Of a DNA stretch of 40,155 bases, positions 25,534 to 33,614 are shown piece by piece. The stretch is from positions 1 through 40,155 of the forward strand of contig JAICTU010000012.1 in NCBI GenBank assembly GCA_025936205.1, written 5' to 3'. Each line of letters begins with the position of its first letter. Position 1 is the first letter of the stretch. A model generated the notes under the pieces. The model saw only the letters and a program-made list of their open reading frames with translations. It ran no database searches and had not been told where the DNA came from. The stretch is from Polyangiaceae bacterium. GTDB lineage: Bacteria > Myxococcota > Polyangia > Polyangiales > Polyangiaceae. A program made the position numbers and the translations under genes.

Positions 25534-25556
25534 CGAACCTGTAACAAACAGGCTCG
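25534..25556. promoter_or_regulatory. Inverted repeat in the motA/GST divergent region
   Basis: CCTGT (25538-25542) and ACAGG (25548-25552) are separated by AACAA, and CGA/TCG pair again outside one mismatch. It lies between the two divergent starts, so it may be an operator for either gene or a hairpin in the motA leader. Confidence 0.4.
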
Positions 25557-25589
25557 AGCGGTCCGTAGGGGTGAGGGGCCGCGCTGTGG

Positions 25590-25619
25590 TTGCGTGTGGG
25601 CGGCTGCTGCGGCTATGAG
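25590..25619 (+). promoter_or_regulatory. Candidate promoter of the GST gene
   Basis: TTGCGT (25590-25595) and TATGAG (25614-25619) are 18 nt apart and 25 nt upstream of the GTG start, with AGGAGAG between. Visual prediction only. Confidence 0.35.
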
Positions 25620-25643
25620 TCCCCTGGACCAGGAGAGAGCATC

Positions 25644-26249
25644 GTGAAGTACAAGCTGACCTATTTTGATTTCTCGGGGAGCCGCGGCGAAGAGTGCAGG
25701 CTCGCGTTGCACGTGGCGGGCGTCGAGTTTGAAGACAACCGCATCTCGCGCGAGGCGTGGCAGGTGCTGAAGCCGAACACACCCTACGGCGCCGTGCCGA
25801 TCCTGGAGACGCCCGGCAAGCCGGCGCTGGCCCAGTCCAACGCGATCCTCGCCTACGTGGGCCGCAGCTACGGCCTGCACCCGAGTGACCCCTGGGAGGC
25901 CGCGCGCCACGAGGCCATCTTGGTGGCGGTCGAGGAGTTGCGCGCCGCGATCGGCCCCTCCGGCAAACTCAGCGATCCAGAGGAGAAGAGGAAGGCGCGC
26001 GAGGAGCTCGCGAGCGGCTACTTGCAGACCTGGGGCCGTAACCTCGATCAGCAGATCCAGGGCCCCTTCGTCGCCGGCGAGCGCATCCAGGTGGCGGACA
26101 TCAAGCTGTTCCAGATCGTGTCGTCCTTCAAGTCGGGCGTGCTCGATCACATCCCCGTCACCGTCTTCAGGGCGTTCCCGAAGCTGGAGGGCGTGTACGA
26201 GGCAGTGGGCAGGCACCCCAAGATCGTCGACTGGCGCTCGCGCCATTGA
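25644..26249 (+). CDS. Glutathione S-transferase (sigma-like)
   Basis: GTG 25644 is preceded by AGGAGAG at good spacing; upstream in-frame GTG 25590 adds residues with no homology. The 201-residue product begins with the thioredoxin-like domain (YKLTYFDFSGSRGEECRLALHVAGVEFEDNRI, with the catalytic Tyr/Ser region), has the cis-Pro motif YGAVPILE and the SNAILAYVGR glutathione contact (about residue 65-80), then the all-helical domain with VAGERIQVADIKLFQI, the N-capping box region of GSTs. This matches the sigma/prostaglandin-D-synthase-like group. It conjugates glutathione to electrophiles in the cytoplasm. It is divergent from motA across 137 bp. Confidence 0.9.
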   Translation: MKYKLTYFDFSGSRGEECRLALHVAGVEFEDNRISREAWQVLKPNTPYGAVPILETPGKPALAQSNAILAYVGRSYGLHPSDPWEAARHEAILVAVEELRAAIGPSGKLSDPEEKRKAREELASGYLQTWGRNLDQQIQGPFVAGERIQVADIKLFQIVSSFKSGVLDHIPVTVFRAFPKLEGVYEAVGRHPKIVDWRSRH

Positions 26250-26326
26250 GGCCAGCGCCGCTCCGCGCGAGAGGGGGGGAATTCGCCGCATGCCGGCGGG
26301 TCGGCGCTCTGGTCCTTCGGGAATGC

Positions 26327-26369
26327 AAAAAAGCTCACCCAGATGCGAGCTGGCCTCACATCTGGGTGA
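26327..26369 (-). terminator. Intrinsic terminator of the Gly/Ala/Ser-rich lipoprotein gene
   Basis: TCACCCAGATG (26335-26345) pairs perfectly with CATCTGGGTGA (26359-26369) over 11 bp with a 13-nt loop, and six A residues at 26327-26332 give a U-run on the minus strand. It lies 25 nt past the stop at 26394, the classic arrangement. Confidence 0.85.
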
Positions 26370-26393
26370 ACTGACCGCCAGAGGGCAGAAGCC

Positions 26394-26711
26394 TCAGTTG
26401 TTCGAGCTGCTACCGCTGTCGGTGGCCGCATCCGTCGCGGCGTCCGAGCCCGCATCGACCGCGGGCGCACCCGCCGAACCTGCGCTACCGGCCTCGCCAG
26501 CTTGGCCGCCCGCGCCGGCGCCGCCCATTTCGCCGGCTCCGGCACTGCCCGCCGTCGAGCTCGCTCCGGCGCTGCCGCCGCCGCTCCCACCGCTGCCTCC
26601 CCCGCCCGGGACCGGAGTGACCGTGTCGTCATCCCCGCAAGCGACATAAGAGAAGCAGCTCAGCGCTGCGACCACGAGTATCAAAGGACCACGGGAAGAG
26701 CGTTTCGCCAT
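26394..26711 (-). CDS. Low-complexity Gly/Ala/Ser-rich lipoprotein
   Basis: ATG 26711 (a GTG six bases earlier is also possible) follows AAGGATAGG. The 105-residue product has a lipoprotein signal MAKRSSRGPLILVVAALSCFSYVAC, then an acidic DDDTVTP and a long run of Gly, Ala and Ser (about residues 35-75) with an Asp/Ala/Thr-rich end (DAATDAATDSG). There is no folded domain, only a disordered surface tail. Such GG-rich lipoproteins are common in Polyangia and normally carry a domain after the linker. Here the protein stops at the linker, so it may be a truncated form, but the strong terminator directly downstream indicates an intact 3' end. Function unknown. Confidence 0.72.
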   Translation of the reverse strand: MAKRSSRGPLILVVAALSCFSYVACGDDDTVTPVPGGGGSGGSGGGSAGASSTAGSAGAGEMGGAGAGGQAGEAGSAGSAGAPAVDAGSDAATDAATDSGSSSNN

Positions 26712-27025
26712 ACACACCTATCCTTGCAAAGAGGGTCCAGTCCGTTCTGTTGCCAATTCTGACGCCAGTCGCGTTGCGAGAGCATTTCGCGTGCCAAGGT
26801 CTCGTGCACGGCATTGTCTGCCGTAAGAAGCACTTGCAGCCTCCGCCAGCGTTCGCCGACGTGACGCTGCGCGCGCTGTTGCCAACAAAGGGTGCTACCC
26901 GCCGGTAACATCGCGAGCCAGCGCTGCTGCACGCGACAACCCGTGCAGGCCAGTACGAGCGGTCCGGAATGGAAGGGCATGTTCTGTGCTGGCCGAAAGA
27001 GCATGCTGATTTCAGGGGGAGCACA
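26712..27025. other. Intergenic region upstream of the Ca2+ ATPase gene
   Basis: About 314 bp between divergent starts. A minus-strand frame (26681-26980) reads a protein-like sequence with several Trp, but its third-position G/C is clearly lower than in real genes nearby and it overlaps the lipoprotein start. I see no supported gene. Confidence 0.5.
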
Positions 27026-29869
27026 ATGAGCGCGAGCGCGTATCAATCATCGACCGAGCAGGTCGTGGAGAGCCTGCAGTCGCATGCAGAACGCGGCCTG
27101 AGCGCGGCAGAAGCCCGGGCCCGGCTGGCGCGGGATGGCAAGAACGAGCTCATCGCCGAGCAGCCGACTCCGGCCTGGAAGAAATTCCTGGCTCAGCTGC
27201 GCGACCCGCTGGTGCTGTTGCTGCTCGTCGCGACCGCGGTCTCGGCGGCGCTCTGGCTGTACGAGCACGGCTCCGGGCTGCCGTACGAGGCGCTCGTCAT
27301 CCTGTGTGTCGTGCTGCTGAACGCAGTGATGGGCTACCTGCAAGGCGCCCGCGCGGAGCGGGCGCTGGCGGCGTTGCGCCAGCTCGGAGCTGCCCATGCG
27401 CGCGTGATCCGCGATGGAGAGCTGCAGAGCATCCCTGCCGCCGAGGTCGTGTGCGGTGACCTGATCCGCGTGGAGAGCGGCGATACCATCCCCGCCGACG
27501 CGCGCCTGCTGAGCGCGATCGCGCTGCAGACGGCGGAGGCGGGATTGACCGGCGAGAGCCTGCCCGTCGCCAAGGATACGTCGCCCATCGCCGGCGAGGT
27601 CGCGCTCGGCGATCGCAGCAACATGTTGTTCAGCGGCACGTCCGCCAGCTACGGTCGCGGTACGGCGCTGGTCGTGGCCACGGGCATGCAGACCCAGATG
27701 GGCCTGATCGCCGGCGCGCTGAAGTCGGCGCCGGTGCCGGCCACGCCGCTGCAGAAGGAGCTGGAGCGCGTCGGCAAGTGGCTCGGGGCGGGCGTGCTGG
27801 TGATCGCCACGGTGATGATCCTGACGATCGTGATCGTCGAAGACGTGCACGGCGTCTTCGCGCTCTTCGACGTGCTGATGCTGGGCGTGGCGCTGGCCGT
27901 CGCGGCGGTGCCAGAGGGCTTGCCCGCAGTCGTGACGGCGGTGCTGTCGATGGGGGTGCAGCGCATGGCCCGGCGCAACGCCATCGTGCGGCGGCTCTCG
28001 GCGGTGGAGACGCTCGGCTCGGCCAGCGTGATCGCCTCGGACAAGACAGGAACCCTCACTCGCAACGAGATGACCGTGCGCGCTGTGGTGACCGTCAGCG
28101 GTCGCGTGAATTTTGCCGGTACCGGCTACCAACCTGACGGCGAAATCACTCGCGCGGGGGGCGGCGCGATCGATGGCGGCCTGCGCTCCGAGCTGGAATG
28201 TGCGCTGGCCGTCGCGGATCGGGCCAACGATGCCGTCCTGCAGCAGCACGACGGCGTGTGGACGGTACTGGGCGATCCGACCGAGGGCGCGCTGCTGGTC
28301 GCCGCGCAAAAGGCGGGGCTCGAGCCGGAGGCTCTCGCGCGGCGCTTCGAACGCGTGGGCGAAGTGCCGTTCTCCTCCGAGCGCAAGCTGATGAGCACGG
28401 TGCACTCGGACAGCGAGCAGGAGCGCTGGCTGGTGTTCAGCAAGGGCGCGCCCGACGTGTTGCTCGCGCGCTGCTCGGAGGAGCGCATCGGTGCGGGCAC
28501 CCGCCCGCTCGGGAGCGAGCGCCGCGCGGAGATCGAGGAGCTCAACCGCGAGCTGGCTCGCCAGGGGTTGCGCACGATCGGCGTCGCCGTGCGCTCCCGC
28601 CCCGAGCCGGCCCCGCGCGAGGATCAGATCGACGCCGGCATCGAGCAGAGCCTGGCCTTTGCGGGCCTGATCGGCATGATCGACCCACCCCGGGCGGAGG
28701 TGCAGCAGGCGGTGGCGCGAGCCAGGGCAGCGGGCATTCGCCCGCTGATGATCACCGGCGACCATCCGATCACCGCCGGCGTGATCGCCGCGGAACTCGG
28801 CATCAGCGGAAACCGCGCGCTCAGCGGAGCGGAGCTGGACCAGCTGTCGGACGAAGCGCTGCTGCGCGAGGTGCAGCGCGTCTCCGTCTACGCGCGCGTG
28901 AATCCCGGGCACAAGCTGCGCATCGTACAAGCGCTGCAACAGACTGGCGCCATCGTGGCGATGACCGGGGATGGCGTGAACGACGCGCCCGCGCTGCGCA
29001 CGGCGGACATCGGCGTGGCCATGGGCATCACCGGCACCGACGTGTCGAAGGAGGCCGCCGACATCGTGCTCGCAGACGATAACTTTGCTTCGATCGTGGC
29101 GGCCGTCGAGGAGGGCAGGGCCATCTTCGCCAATATTCGCAAGTTTCTGCGCTACCTGCTCTCGTCCAATCTGGGCGAGGTACTGACCATGTTCCTCGGC
29201 GTGTTGCTCGCAAAGCCTCTCGGCCTGCCCATGACGGACCGCGGCGCGCTGATGCCGCTGCTCGCGACGCAGCTGCTCTGGATCAACCTGGTGACGGACG
29301 GTGCGCCCGCGCTCGCGCTGGGCATGGATCCGCCGGACGAGCGCGTGATGAGCGAGCCGCCACGCCCCGCGGGTGAGCCCGTGATCACGCTGCGCATGTG
29401 GCTCGGGATCGGGTTCGTCGGCGTCGTCACGGCGCTGGGGACGCTGCTGGTGCTGGACGCCAGCTTGCCGGGCGGCATGCTGCCGGGCAGCGGAGACGGC
29501 CGCTACGCGCAGACCATGGCCTTCACCACCGTGGTCTTCTTCTCGTTGTTCACCGTCTTCAACGCGCGCTCCGACGAGCAGAGCGCATTTCGCGGCCTGC
29601 GCGCCAATCGCTGGCTCTGGGCAGCCGTGCTGCTGTCCTTGGTGTTGCAGATCGGAGTGGTGTACCTGCCCTTCCTGCAGGTCGCCTTCAACACCGTGCC
29701 GCTGAGCGGGTCCGACTGGCTGCGCTGCGCGGCCGTGGGCAGCTCCGTGCTCGTGCTGCGCGAGCTGAGCAAGCTGGTGACGCGTGCCCGCGATGCCCGG
29801 GAGCAACGACGGCCCGAGCATGGGGAAAAGCGGGCGCTACAGCGCCCCGAGCGTCGCGTAGCCCACTGA
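27026..29869 (+). CDS. P-type (P2A) calcium-transporting ATPase
   Basis: ATG 27026 has GGGGGAG seven bases upstream; the longer open frame from 26969 lacks a ribosome site. The 947-residue protein has the family's full layout. An N-terminal cation-ATPase domain (VVESLQSHAERGLSAAEARARLARDGKNEL) is followed by helices 1-2, then the actuator with TGES at 175-178. Helix 4 carries the ion-binding motif PEGLPAVVTAVLSMG. The phosphorylation site is Asp339 in SDKTGTLT, the nucleotide domain carries KGAPDVLL, and the hinge is MTGDGVNDAPA (646-656). Six C-terminal helices include LLWINLVTDGAPALALGMDPP. These features fit SERCA-like PacL pumps that export Ca2+ (or related ions) from the cytoplasm. It stands alone; regulation is not evident. 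Confidence 0.93.
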   Translation: MSASAYQSSTEQVVESLQSHAERGLSAAEARARLARDGKNELIAEQPTPAWKKFLAQLRDPLVLLLLVATAVSAALWLYEHGSGLPYEALVILCVVLLNAVMGYLQGARAERALAALRQLGAAHARVIRDGELQSIPAAEVVCGDLIRVESGDTIPADARLLSAIALQTAEAGLTGESLPVAKDTSPIAGEVALGDRSNMLFSGTSASYGRGTALVVATGMQTQMGLIAGALKSAPVPATPLQKELERVGKWLGAGVLVIATVMILTIVIVEDVHGVFALFDVLMLGVALAVAAVPEGLPAVVTAVLSMGVQRMARRNAIVRRLSAVETLGSASVIASDKTGTLTRNEMTVRAVVTVSGRVNFAGTGYQPDGEITRAGGGAIDGGLRSELECALAVADRANDAVLQQHDGVWTVLGDPTEGALLVAAQKAGLEPEALARRFERVGEVPFSSERKLMSTVHSDSEQERWLVFSKGAPDVLLARCSEERIGAGTRPLGSERRAEIEELNRELARQGLRTIGVAVRSRPEPAPREDQIDAGIEQSLAFAGLIGMIDPPRAEVQQAVARARAAGIRPLMITGDHPITAGVIAAELGISGNRALSGAELDQLSDEALLREVQRVSVYARVNPGHKLRIVQALQQTGAIVAMTGDGVNDAPALRTADIGVAMGITGTDVSKEAADIVLADDNFASIVAAVEEGRAIFANIRKFLRYLLSSNLGEVLTMFLGVLLAKPLGLPMTDRGALMPLLATQLLWINLVTDGAPALALGMDPPDERVMSEPPRPAGEPVITLRMWLGIGFVGVVTALGTLLVLDASLPGGMLPGSGDGRYAQTMAFTTVVFFSLFTVFNARSDEQSAFRGLRANRWLWAAVLLSLVLQIGVVYLPFLQVAFNTVPLSGSDWLRCAAVGSSVLVLRELSKLVTRARDAREQRRPEHGEKRALQRPERRVAH

Positions 29870-29942
29870 GCGCCGTCCGCACGGTGGGGGCTCCTGGAGC
29901 CTGCCAGGGCGGTACAGCGCCGAGCTCATCAGCCCGCCCGCA

Positions 29943-31181
29943 TCAACCGAGCCGGCGCGCCGCCGCCTGAGCCTTCAGGCACAGCTCCGCGGCCTTGAAG
30001 GCGTGGGCCTGGGTCATGGCCTTCTCGGTCCGGTTCAGGCAATCCAGGATCAGCTCGCCGAAGTAACGGAAGCCGACTTTGCCTTCGACGTCGAAGTGGT
30101 GCTCGCCCTCCGCATCGACCAGGTAGACGTGATTGCCGGTCTTGTCGCGGGCCACGTCGACGTACTTGCGCAGCTCGATGGTGCCCTTTTCTCCCAGGAT
30201 CATCAGCCGCCCGTCGCCCCAGGTGCTCAGGCCCTTGGGGGTGAACCAGTCGACCCGGATGTAGTTTGTGGCGCCGTTGTCGCCGAGCAGCGAAGCCTCT
30301 CCGAAATCCTCGAAGCGCGGGTGGTCGCGGTGCGCGTAGTTGGCGATGGCGGCGTGCATCACCGTCGCGTCCTGAGCGCCACTGTAGGTCAGGAACTGCT
30401 CGAACTGATGCGAGCCGATGTCGCACAGGATGCCGCCGAACTGATCGGGATCATAGAACCAGGCGGGCCGCCCCTGGCCCTCGCGATGAGGCCCCAGGCC
30501 GAGCACCTGGAGCACGCGTCCCACGGCACCGCGCGCCACCAGGTCGGTCGCGAACATGGCCGACTCGTTGTGCAGGCGCTCGCTGTAATAGACCATGAAC
30601 TTCTTGCCCGTGGCGGCGGCCACGCGCCGGGCGTCCTCGAGCTGCGCGAGCGTGGTGAACGGCGGCTTGTCCGTGAAGTAGTCCTTGCCCGCCTGCATGA
30701 CGCGGCAGCCGATCGGGCCGCGCTGGCTCGGCACGGCGGCGGTCGCCACCAGCTTCACACGGGGATCAGCCAGAATGGCGTCGAGCGACTCGGCGACCTT
30801 GGTGCCCGGAAACTTGGCAACGAAGGTCGCGACCTTCGCCGGATCGGGATCGTACACCCACTCCAGCGTGGCGCCCGCCTCCGTCAGCCCATTGCACTGG
30901 CCGTTGATGTGCCCGTGATCGAGGTGGGCAGCGGCGAACACGAACTCGCCGGGCTTCACCACCGGGCTCGGCTTGCCCTGGGGCGCGTAGCTCTGTCCGT
31001 CGGCTTTCTGGAAAGCCGAGGGCTGGGCTCCCGCGGTCTTTGCTTCGGCCGACGTCTGAGCGGAAGCAGAAGGTTGTGAGCGACAGGCGAGCAGCGCGCC
31101 CGCGCCCGCGGCACCGAGCGAGAGCGTCTGCAGGAACCGTCGCCGGTCGGAAGGGGGAGGATGCATGAGGTACTGTCTCAT
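29943..31181 (-). CDS. Tat-exported lipoprotein of the Gfo/Idh/MocA oxidoreductase family
   Basis: The start at 31181 overlaps the MFS stop (ATGA), suggesting coupling; ATG 31166 is possible. The N-terminus has the twin-arginine motif DRRRFLQ, a hydrophobic stretch and the lipobox LLAC, so the enzyme should be exported folded and lipid-anchored. Its Rossmann part departs from the usual GxGxxG: FVFAAAHLDHGHINGQCNGL. It does keep VYDPDPAKVATFVAKFPG, the AGKDYFTDKPPFTTL segment (with the EKP-equivalent DKP) and the C-terminal dimer domain (LCDIGSHQFEQFL, GDGRLMILGEKGTIELRKYVD). Such enzymes oxidise sugars or cyclitols with tightly held NAD(P). It is the last gene of a four-gene operon. Confidence 0.85.
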   Translation of the reverse strand: MRQYLMHPPPSDRRRFLQTLSLGAAGAGALLACRSQPSASAQTSAEAKTAGAQPSAFQKADGQSYAPQGKPSPVVKPGEFVFAAAHLDHGHINGQCNGLTEAGATLEWVYDPDPAKVATFVAKFPGTKVAESLDAILADPRVKLVATAAVPSQRGPIGCRVMQAGKDYFTDKPPFTTLAQLEDARRVAAATGKKFMVYYSERLHNESAMFATDLVARGAVGRVLQVLGLGPHREGQGRPAWFYDPDQFGGILCDIGSHQFEQFLTYSGAQDATVMHAAIANYAHRDHPRFEDFGEASLLGDNGATNYIRVDWFTPKGLSTWGDGRLMILGEKGTIELRKYVDVARDKTGNHVYLVDAEGEHHFDVEGKVGFRYFGELILDCLNRTEKAMTQAHAFKAAELCLKAQAAARRLG

Positions 31182-32560
31182 TCGGGGAGCGGCTGCTCCC
31201 GGGTCTCTGGCAGAAAGGGCAGGGCGATCAGGCCGGCGAGCAAGAGCAGGCTCACCCATTGCCCCGCGCTGCGGAACGCTTCGATGTTGCCGCCGAGGCT
31301 GGCCGTGATGCGACTGATGGTGAAGGGCGCCGTCGCCGCCACGATGCGCCCGCCGTTATAACAAAAGCTGGTCCCCGTGCTGCGCCAGCGGGTGGGGAAG
31401 AGCTCCGGCAGATAGATGGCGTACACGGAGTACACCCCCATCTGACCCAGGCCCATGAGCGGCAGCATCCAGTAGATCTGGCTGAACTCGCGCAGCCCGC
31501 GAAAGACCAGCAGCGTGGTCGCGAACGAGAGCAGCAGCGCTCCGCACAGCGCCGGCCTCCGCCCCCAGGCCTCGGCCACCCAGGCGCACAGCATCATGCC
31601 GATGAACCCGCCGACGTTTTGCAGCAGCAGCCCGGTCGAACGCCAGAATGCCTGTTCGCTGGCCAGCGCGCTCGCAGACAGACCGCTCTGACCGAGGTGC
31701 AGGTCGACGATGCTGCCGACGATGCGCGGATGAAAGTTGCCGATGCCCCAGTAGCCGACGATACCGGCGCTGCAGGCGAGCAGCCCGAACCAGGCGTGCC
31801 GCGACCACGGCGCCTGGCCGAGCAACGCGCGATAGGAGCCCGCCTGGCTGTGGGCAGGGCTCTCGCTGCGAGCGCGCAGCCAGGCCGCAGGCTCGGGCAC
31901 GCGCCGCAGCAGCGGCACGCAAGCCAGCGCCGGCAGCGCTCCCACCACGAAGATCGCCTGCCAGGGGCGCAGCCCGAAGGGCAGCAGTTGCCGTGCACCG
32001 AGCGAGCCGATGCCCATGCCGATCAGACCAGCGAGCACGTTGCCCCAGGTCGAGAGCGACTGAAACAGGCCCAGCGCCGGCGCGCGCGCGCGCGCTGCCA
32101 GCGTATCCGCGACCAGAGCCACAGCCAGCCCGAACACCCCGCCCACGCCGCAACCGGTCAGGAAGCGAAACACGCAGAACTGAAAGAACGTCGCCGCGAA
32201 CGCGCCGACCCCCGTGAACACCGAATAGAGCAACACGCACCAGGACAGGATGCGCGCGCGGCCGTGGCGGTCCCCGAGTGCGCCGAAGAACAGCCCGCCG
32301 GCAGCCCAGCCCAGCAAGAACACGGACGTCGTATAGGGTGCGTAGATGGTCGAGAGCGCGCGATCGCCCAGCAGCTGATCGCTCGCCGCATCGCGCGCCA
32401 GATTGAAGAACTGCGAGTCGAGGCAGTCGAAGAACCACGCCAGCGACGCGACGCCGAACACGAACCAGTGCTGAGGGCTCAGCGTGCGCCACCAGCTGGC
32501 AGCTGGTTCCGCGCTCGAGCCCGCGCCGAGGGCGTCGTTCGTCTCGGCGGTCGAGCTCAC
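31178..32560 (-). CDS. MFS transporter, sugar/metabolite type
   Basis: The start is GTG 32560, overlapping the preceding oxidoreductase stop (GTGA). The 460-residue protein has twelve predicted membrane helices. MFS motifs include GGLFFGALGDRHGRARIL between helices 2 and 3, a long cytoplasmic loop (RRVPEPAAWLRARSE) and AWGRRPAL at the corresponding second-half loop. An aromatic-acidic start (LSPQHWFVFGVASLAWFFDCLDSQFFNLARDA) resembles sugar-porter and aromatic-acid families. Co-translation with oxidoreductases suggests it moves the substrate or product of those enzymes across the inner membrane; the direction is unknown. Confidence 0.88.
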   Translation of the reverse strand: MSSTAETNDALGAGSSAEPAASWWRTLSPQHWFVFGVASLAWFFDCLDSQFFNLARDAASDQLLGDRALSTIYAPYTTSVFLLGWAAGGLFFGALGDRHGRARILSWCVLLYSVFTGVGAFAATFFQFCVFRFLTGCGVGGVFGLAVALVADTLAARARAPALGLFQSLSTWGNVLAGLIGMGIGSLGARQLLPFGLRPWQAIFVVGALPALACVPLLRRVPEPAAWLRARSESPAHSQAGSYRALLGQAPWSRHAWFGLLACSAGIVGYWGIGNFHPRIVGSIVDLHLGQSGLSASALASEQAFWRSTGLLLQNVGGFIGMMLCAWVAEAWGRRPALCGALLLSFATTLLVFRGLREFSQIYWMLPLMGLGQMGVYSVYAIYLPELFPTRWRSTGTSFCYNGGRIVAATAPFTISRITASLGGNIEAFRSAGQWVSLLLLAGLIALPFLPETREQPLPE

Positions 32561-33600
32561 AAGCGCACCGCCACGCCGCGCCGGGCTGATTCGTAGATGG
32601 CGTGGATCAACGCCACCGCCTTGCGCCCCTCGCGCCCGTCGACGATCGGCGCGCGATCCTCGCGCACGGCAGCGACGAAGTCCCCGATCTGCCGCAGGTG
32701 ACCGGCGAGCGAGATGCTGCCGGCGGAGCCTGCACCGGAGCCGAGCGCATCGTCCCGCGGGGCGGCGCGGACGGCCTCATCCTCGGGCTCCGAGCGGCTG
32801 AAGTCCCAGCGCGCGACGTGATCGTCCTCGAGGCAGATGGAGCCGTGCTCGCCGCACAGCTCGATGCGGCGCGACCAGCCGGGGAAGGCGGCGGTCGTGG
32901 CCTCGATGCAGCCGAGCGCGCCGCACGGAAACGTGAGGCTCGCCACGGCCGTGTCGTCCGCCTGGATCGCGGTATGCACACGCCGGGTCATGCGCCCGCT
33001 CACTTCGATCGGCAGCCCGGCAAACCACTGCAACAGATCGACGCCGTGGATGGCCTGATTCATCAGCGCGCCACCACCGTCGAGGTCCCAGGTGCCCTTC
33101 CACGGCGTCTCGTAGTAGGCCGCCGTGCGCTGCCATTTCACGTATGCGCTGGCCAGCACGAGGCGACCCAGGCGCCCGCGCTCGAGCGCGCCCTTGACGC
33201 GCACGGCTCCGGCACCGAAGCGATTCTGGAAGATGGTGCCGAGCTTCACTCCGCGCGCGGCCGCCGCTTCAATCAGCTCGTCCGCGCGAGCTGGTGTGGC
33301 TTCGAGCGGCTTCTCCACGAGCACGTGCCGCCCCGCGCGCATGGCGCTGAGCGCCGGATCGCGGTGAGCGCCGCTCGGCGTGGTCACGGTGAGCACCTGC
33401 ACGTCGGGATGACGCAACATTGCGTCCACCGTCTCGGTGACCTCCGGGATCGCGTGCTGCTCGGCGAAGGCACGGCCTTTGGCGGGAGAGCGACTCACGA
33501 CGCCGATCAGGCGTGCGCCGGGCGTCTCCCGGATGGCGCGGGCATGATAGCCGGCGATCATGCCGGTACCGACGATGGCAAAGCCGAGTGCTGAGGACAT
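32557..33600 (-). CDS. Cytoplasmic Gfo/Idh/MocA-family dehydrogenase
   Basis: ATG 33600 begins MSSALGFAIVGTGMIAGYHARAI, with the Rossmann motif GTGMIAG at the N-terminus and no signal. The 347-residue protein has VLVEKPLEATPARADEL, the family's EKP motif with the conserved Lys, and the C-terminal block GGGALMNQAIHGVDLLQWFAG carrying the likely catalytic His. It should oxidise or reduce a sugar, cyclitol or related polyol with NAD(P) in the cytoplasm. It lies 14 bp downstream of the first Tat oxidoreductase and overlaps the MFS gene by GTGA. Confidence 0.9.
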   Translation of the reverse strand: MSSALGFAIVGTGMIAGYHARAIRETPGARLIGVVSRSPAKGRAFAEQHAIPEVTETVDAMLRHPDVQVLTVTTPSGAHRDPALSAMRAGRHVLVEKPLEATPARADELIEAAAARGVKLGTIFQNRFGAGAVRVKGALERGRLGRLVLASAYVKWQRTAAYYETPWKGTWDLDGGGALMNQAIHGVDLLQWFAGLPIEVSGRMTRRVHTAIQADDTAVASLTFPCGALGCIEATTAAFPGWSRRIELCGEHGSICLEDDHVARWDFSRSEPEDEAVRAAPRDDALGSGAGSAGSISLAGHLRQIGDFVAAVREDRAPIVDGREGRKAVALIHAIYESARRGVAVRL

Positions 33601-33614
33601 GGACAGAGGAGCCG

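Noticed and set aside
26681..27046. Minus-strand frame with a Trp-rich, protein-like sequence upstream of the lipoprotein
   Set aside because: Third-position G/C is clearly lower than in real genes here, no ribosome site or signal, and it overlaps the lipoprotein start in another frame.
27047..29821. Minus-strand frame of 924 codons
   Set aside because: It is antisense to the Ca2+ ATPase, whose motifs are complete; the His/Arg/Gln-rich translation is typical of a shadow frame in high-GC DNA.
29832..29847. GGGCGCT/AGCGCCC hairpin near the end of the Ca2+ ATPase gene
   Set aside because: It is within the coding sequence and has a 2-nt centre; not a terminator by position.
32070..32096. Run of alternating GC dinucleotides
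   Set aside because: It lies inside the MFS gene and encodes an Ala/Arg stretch; no frame disturbance.
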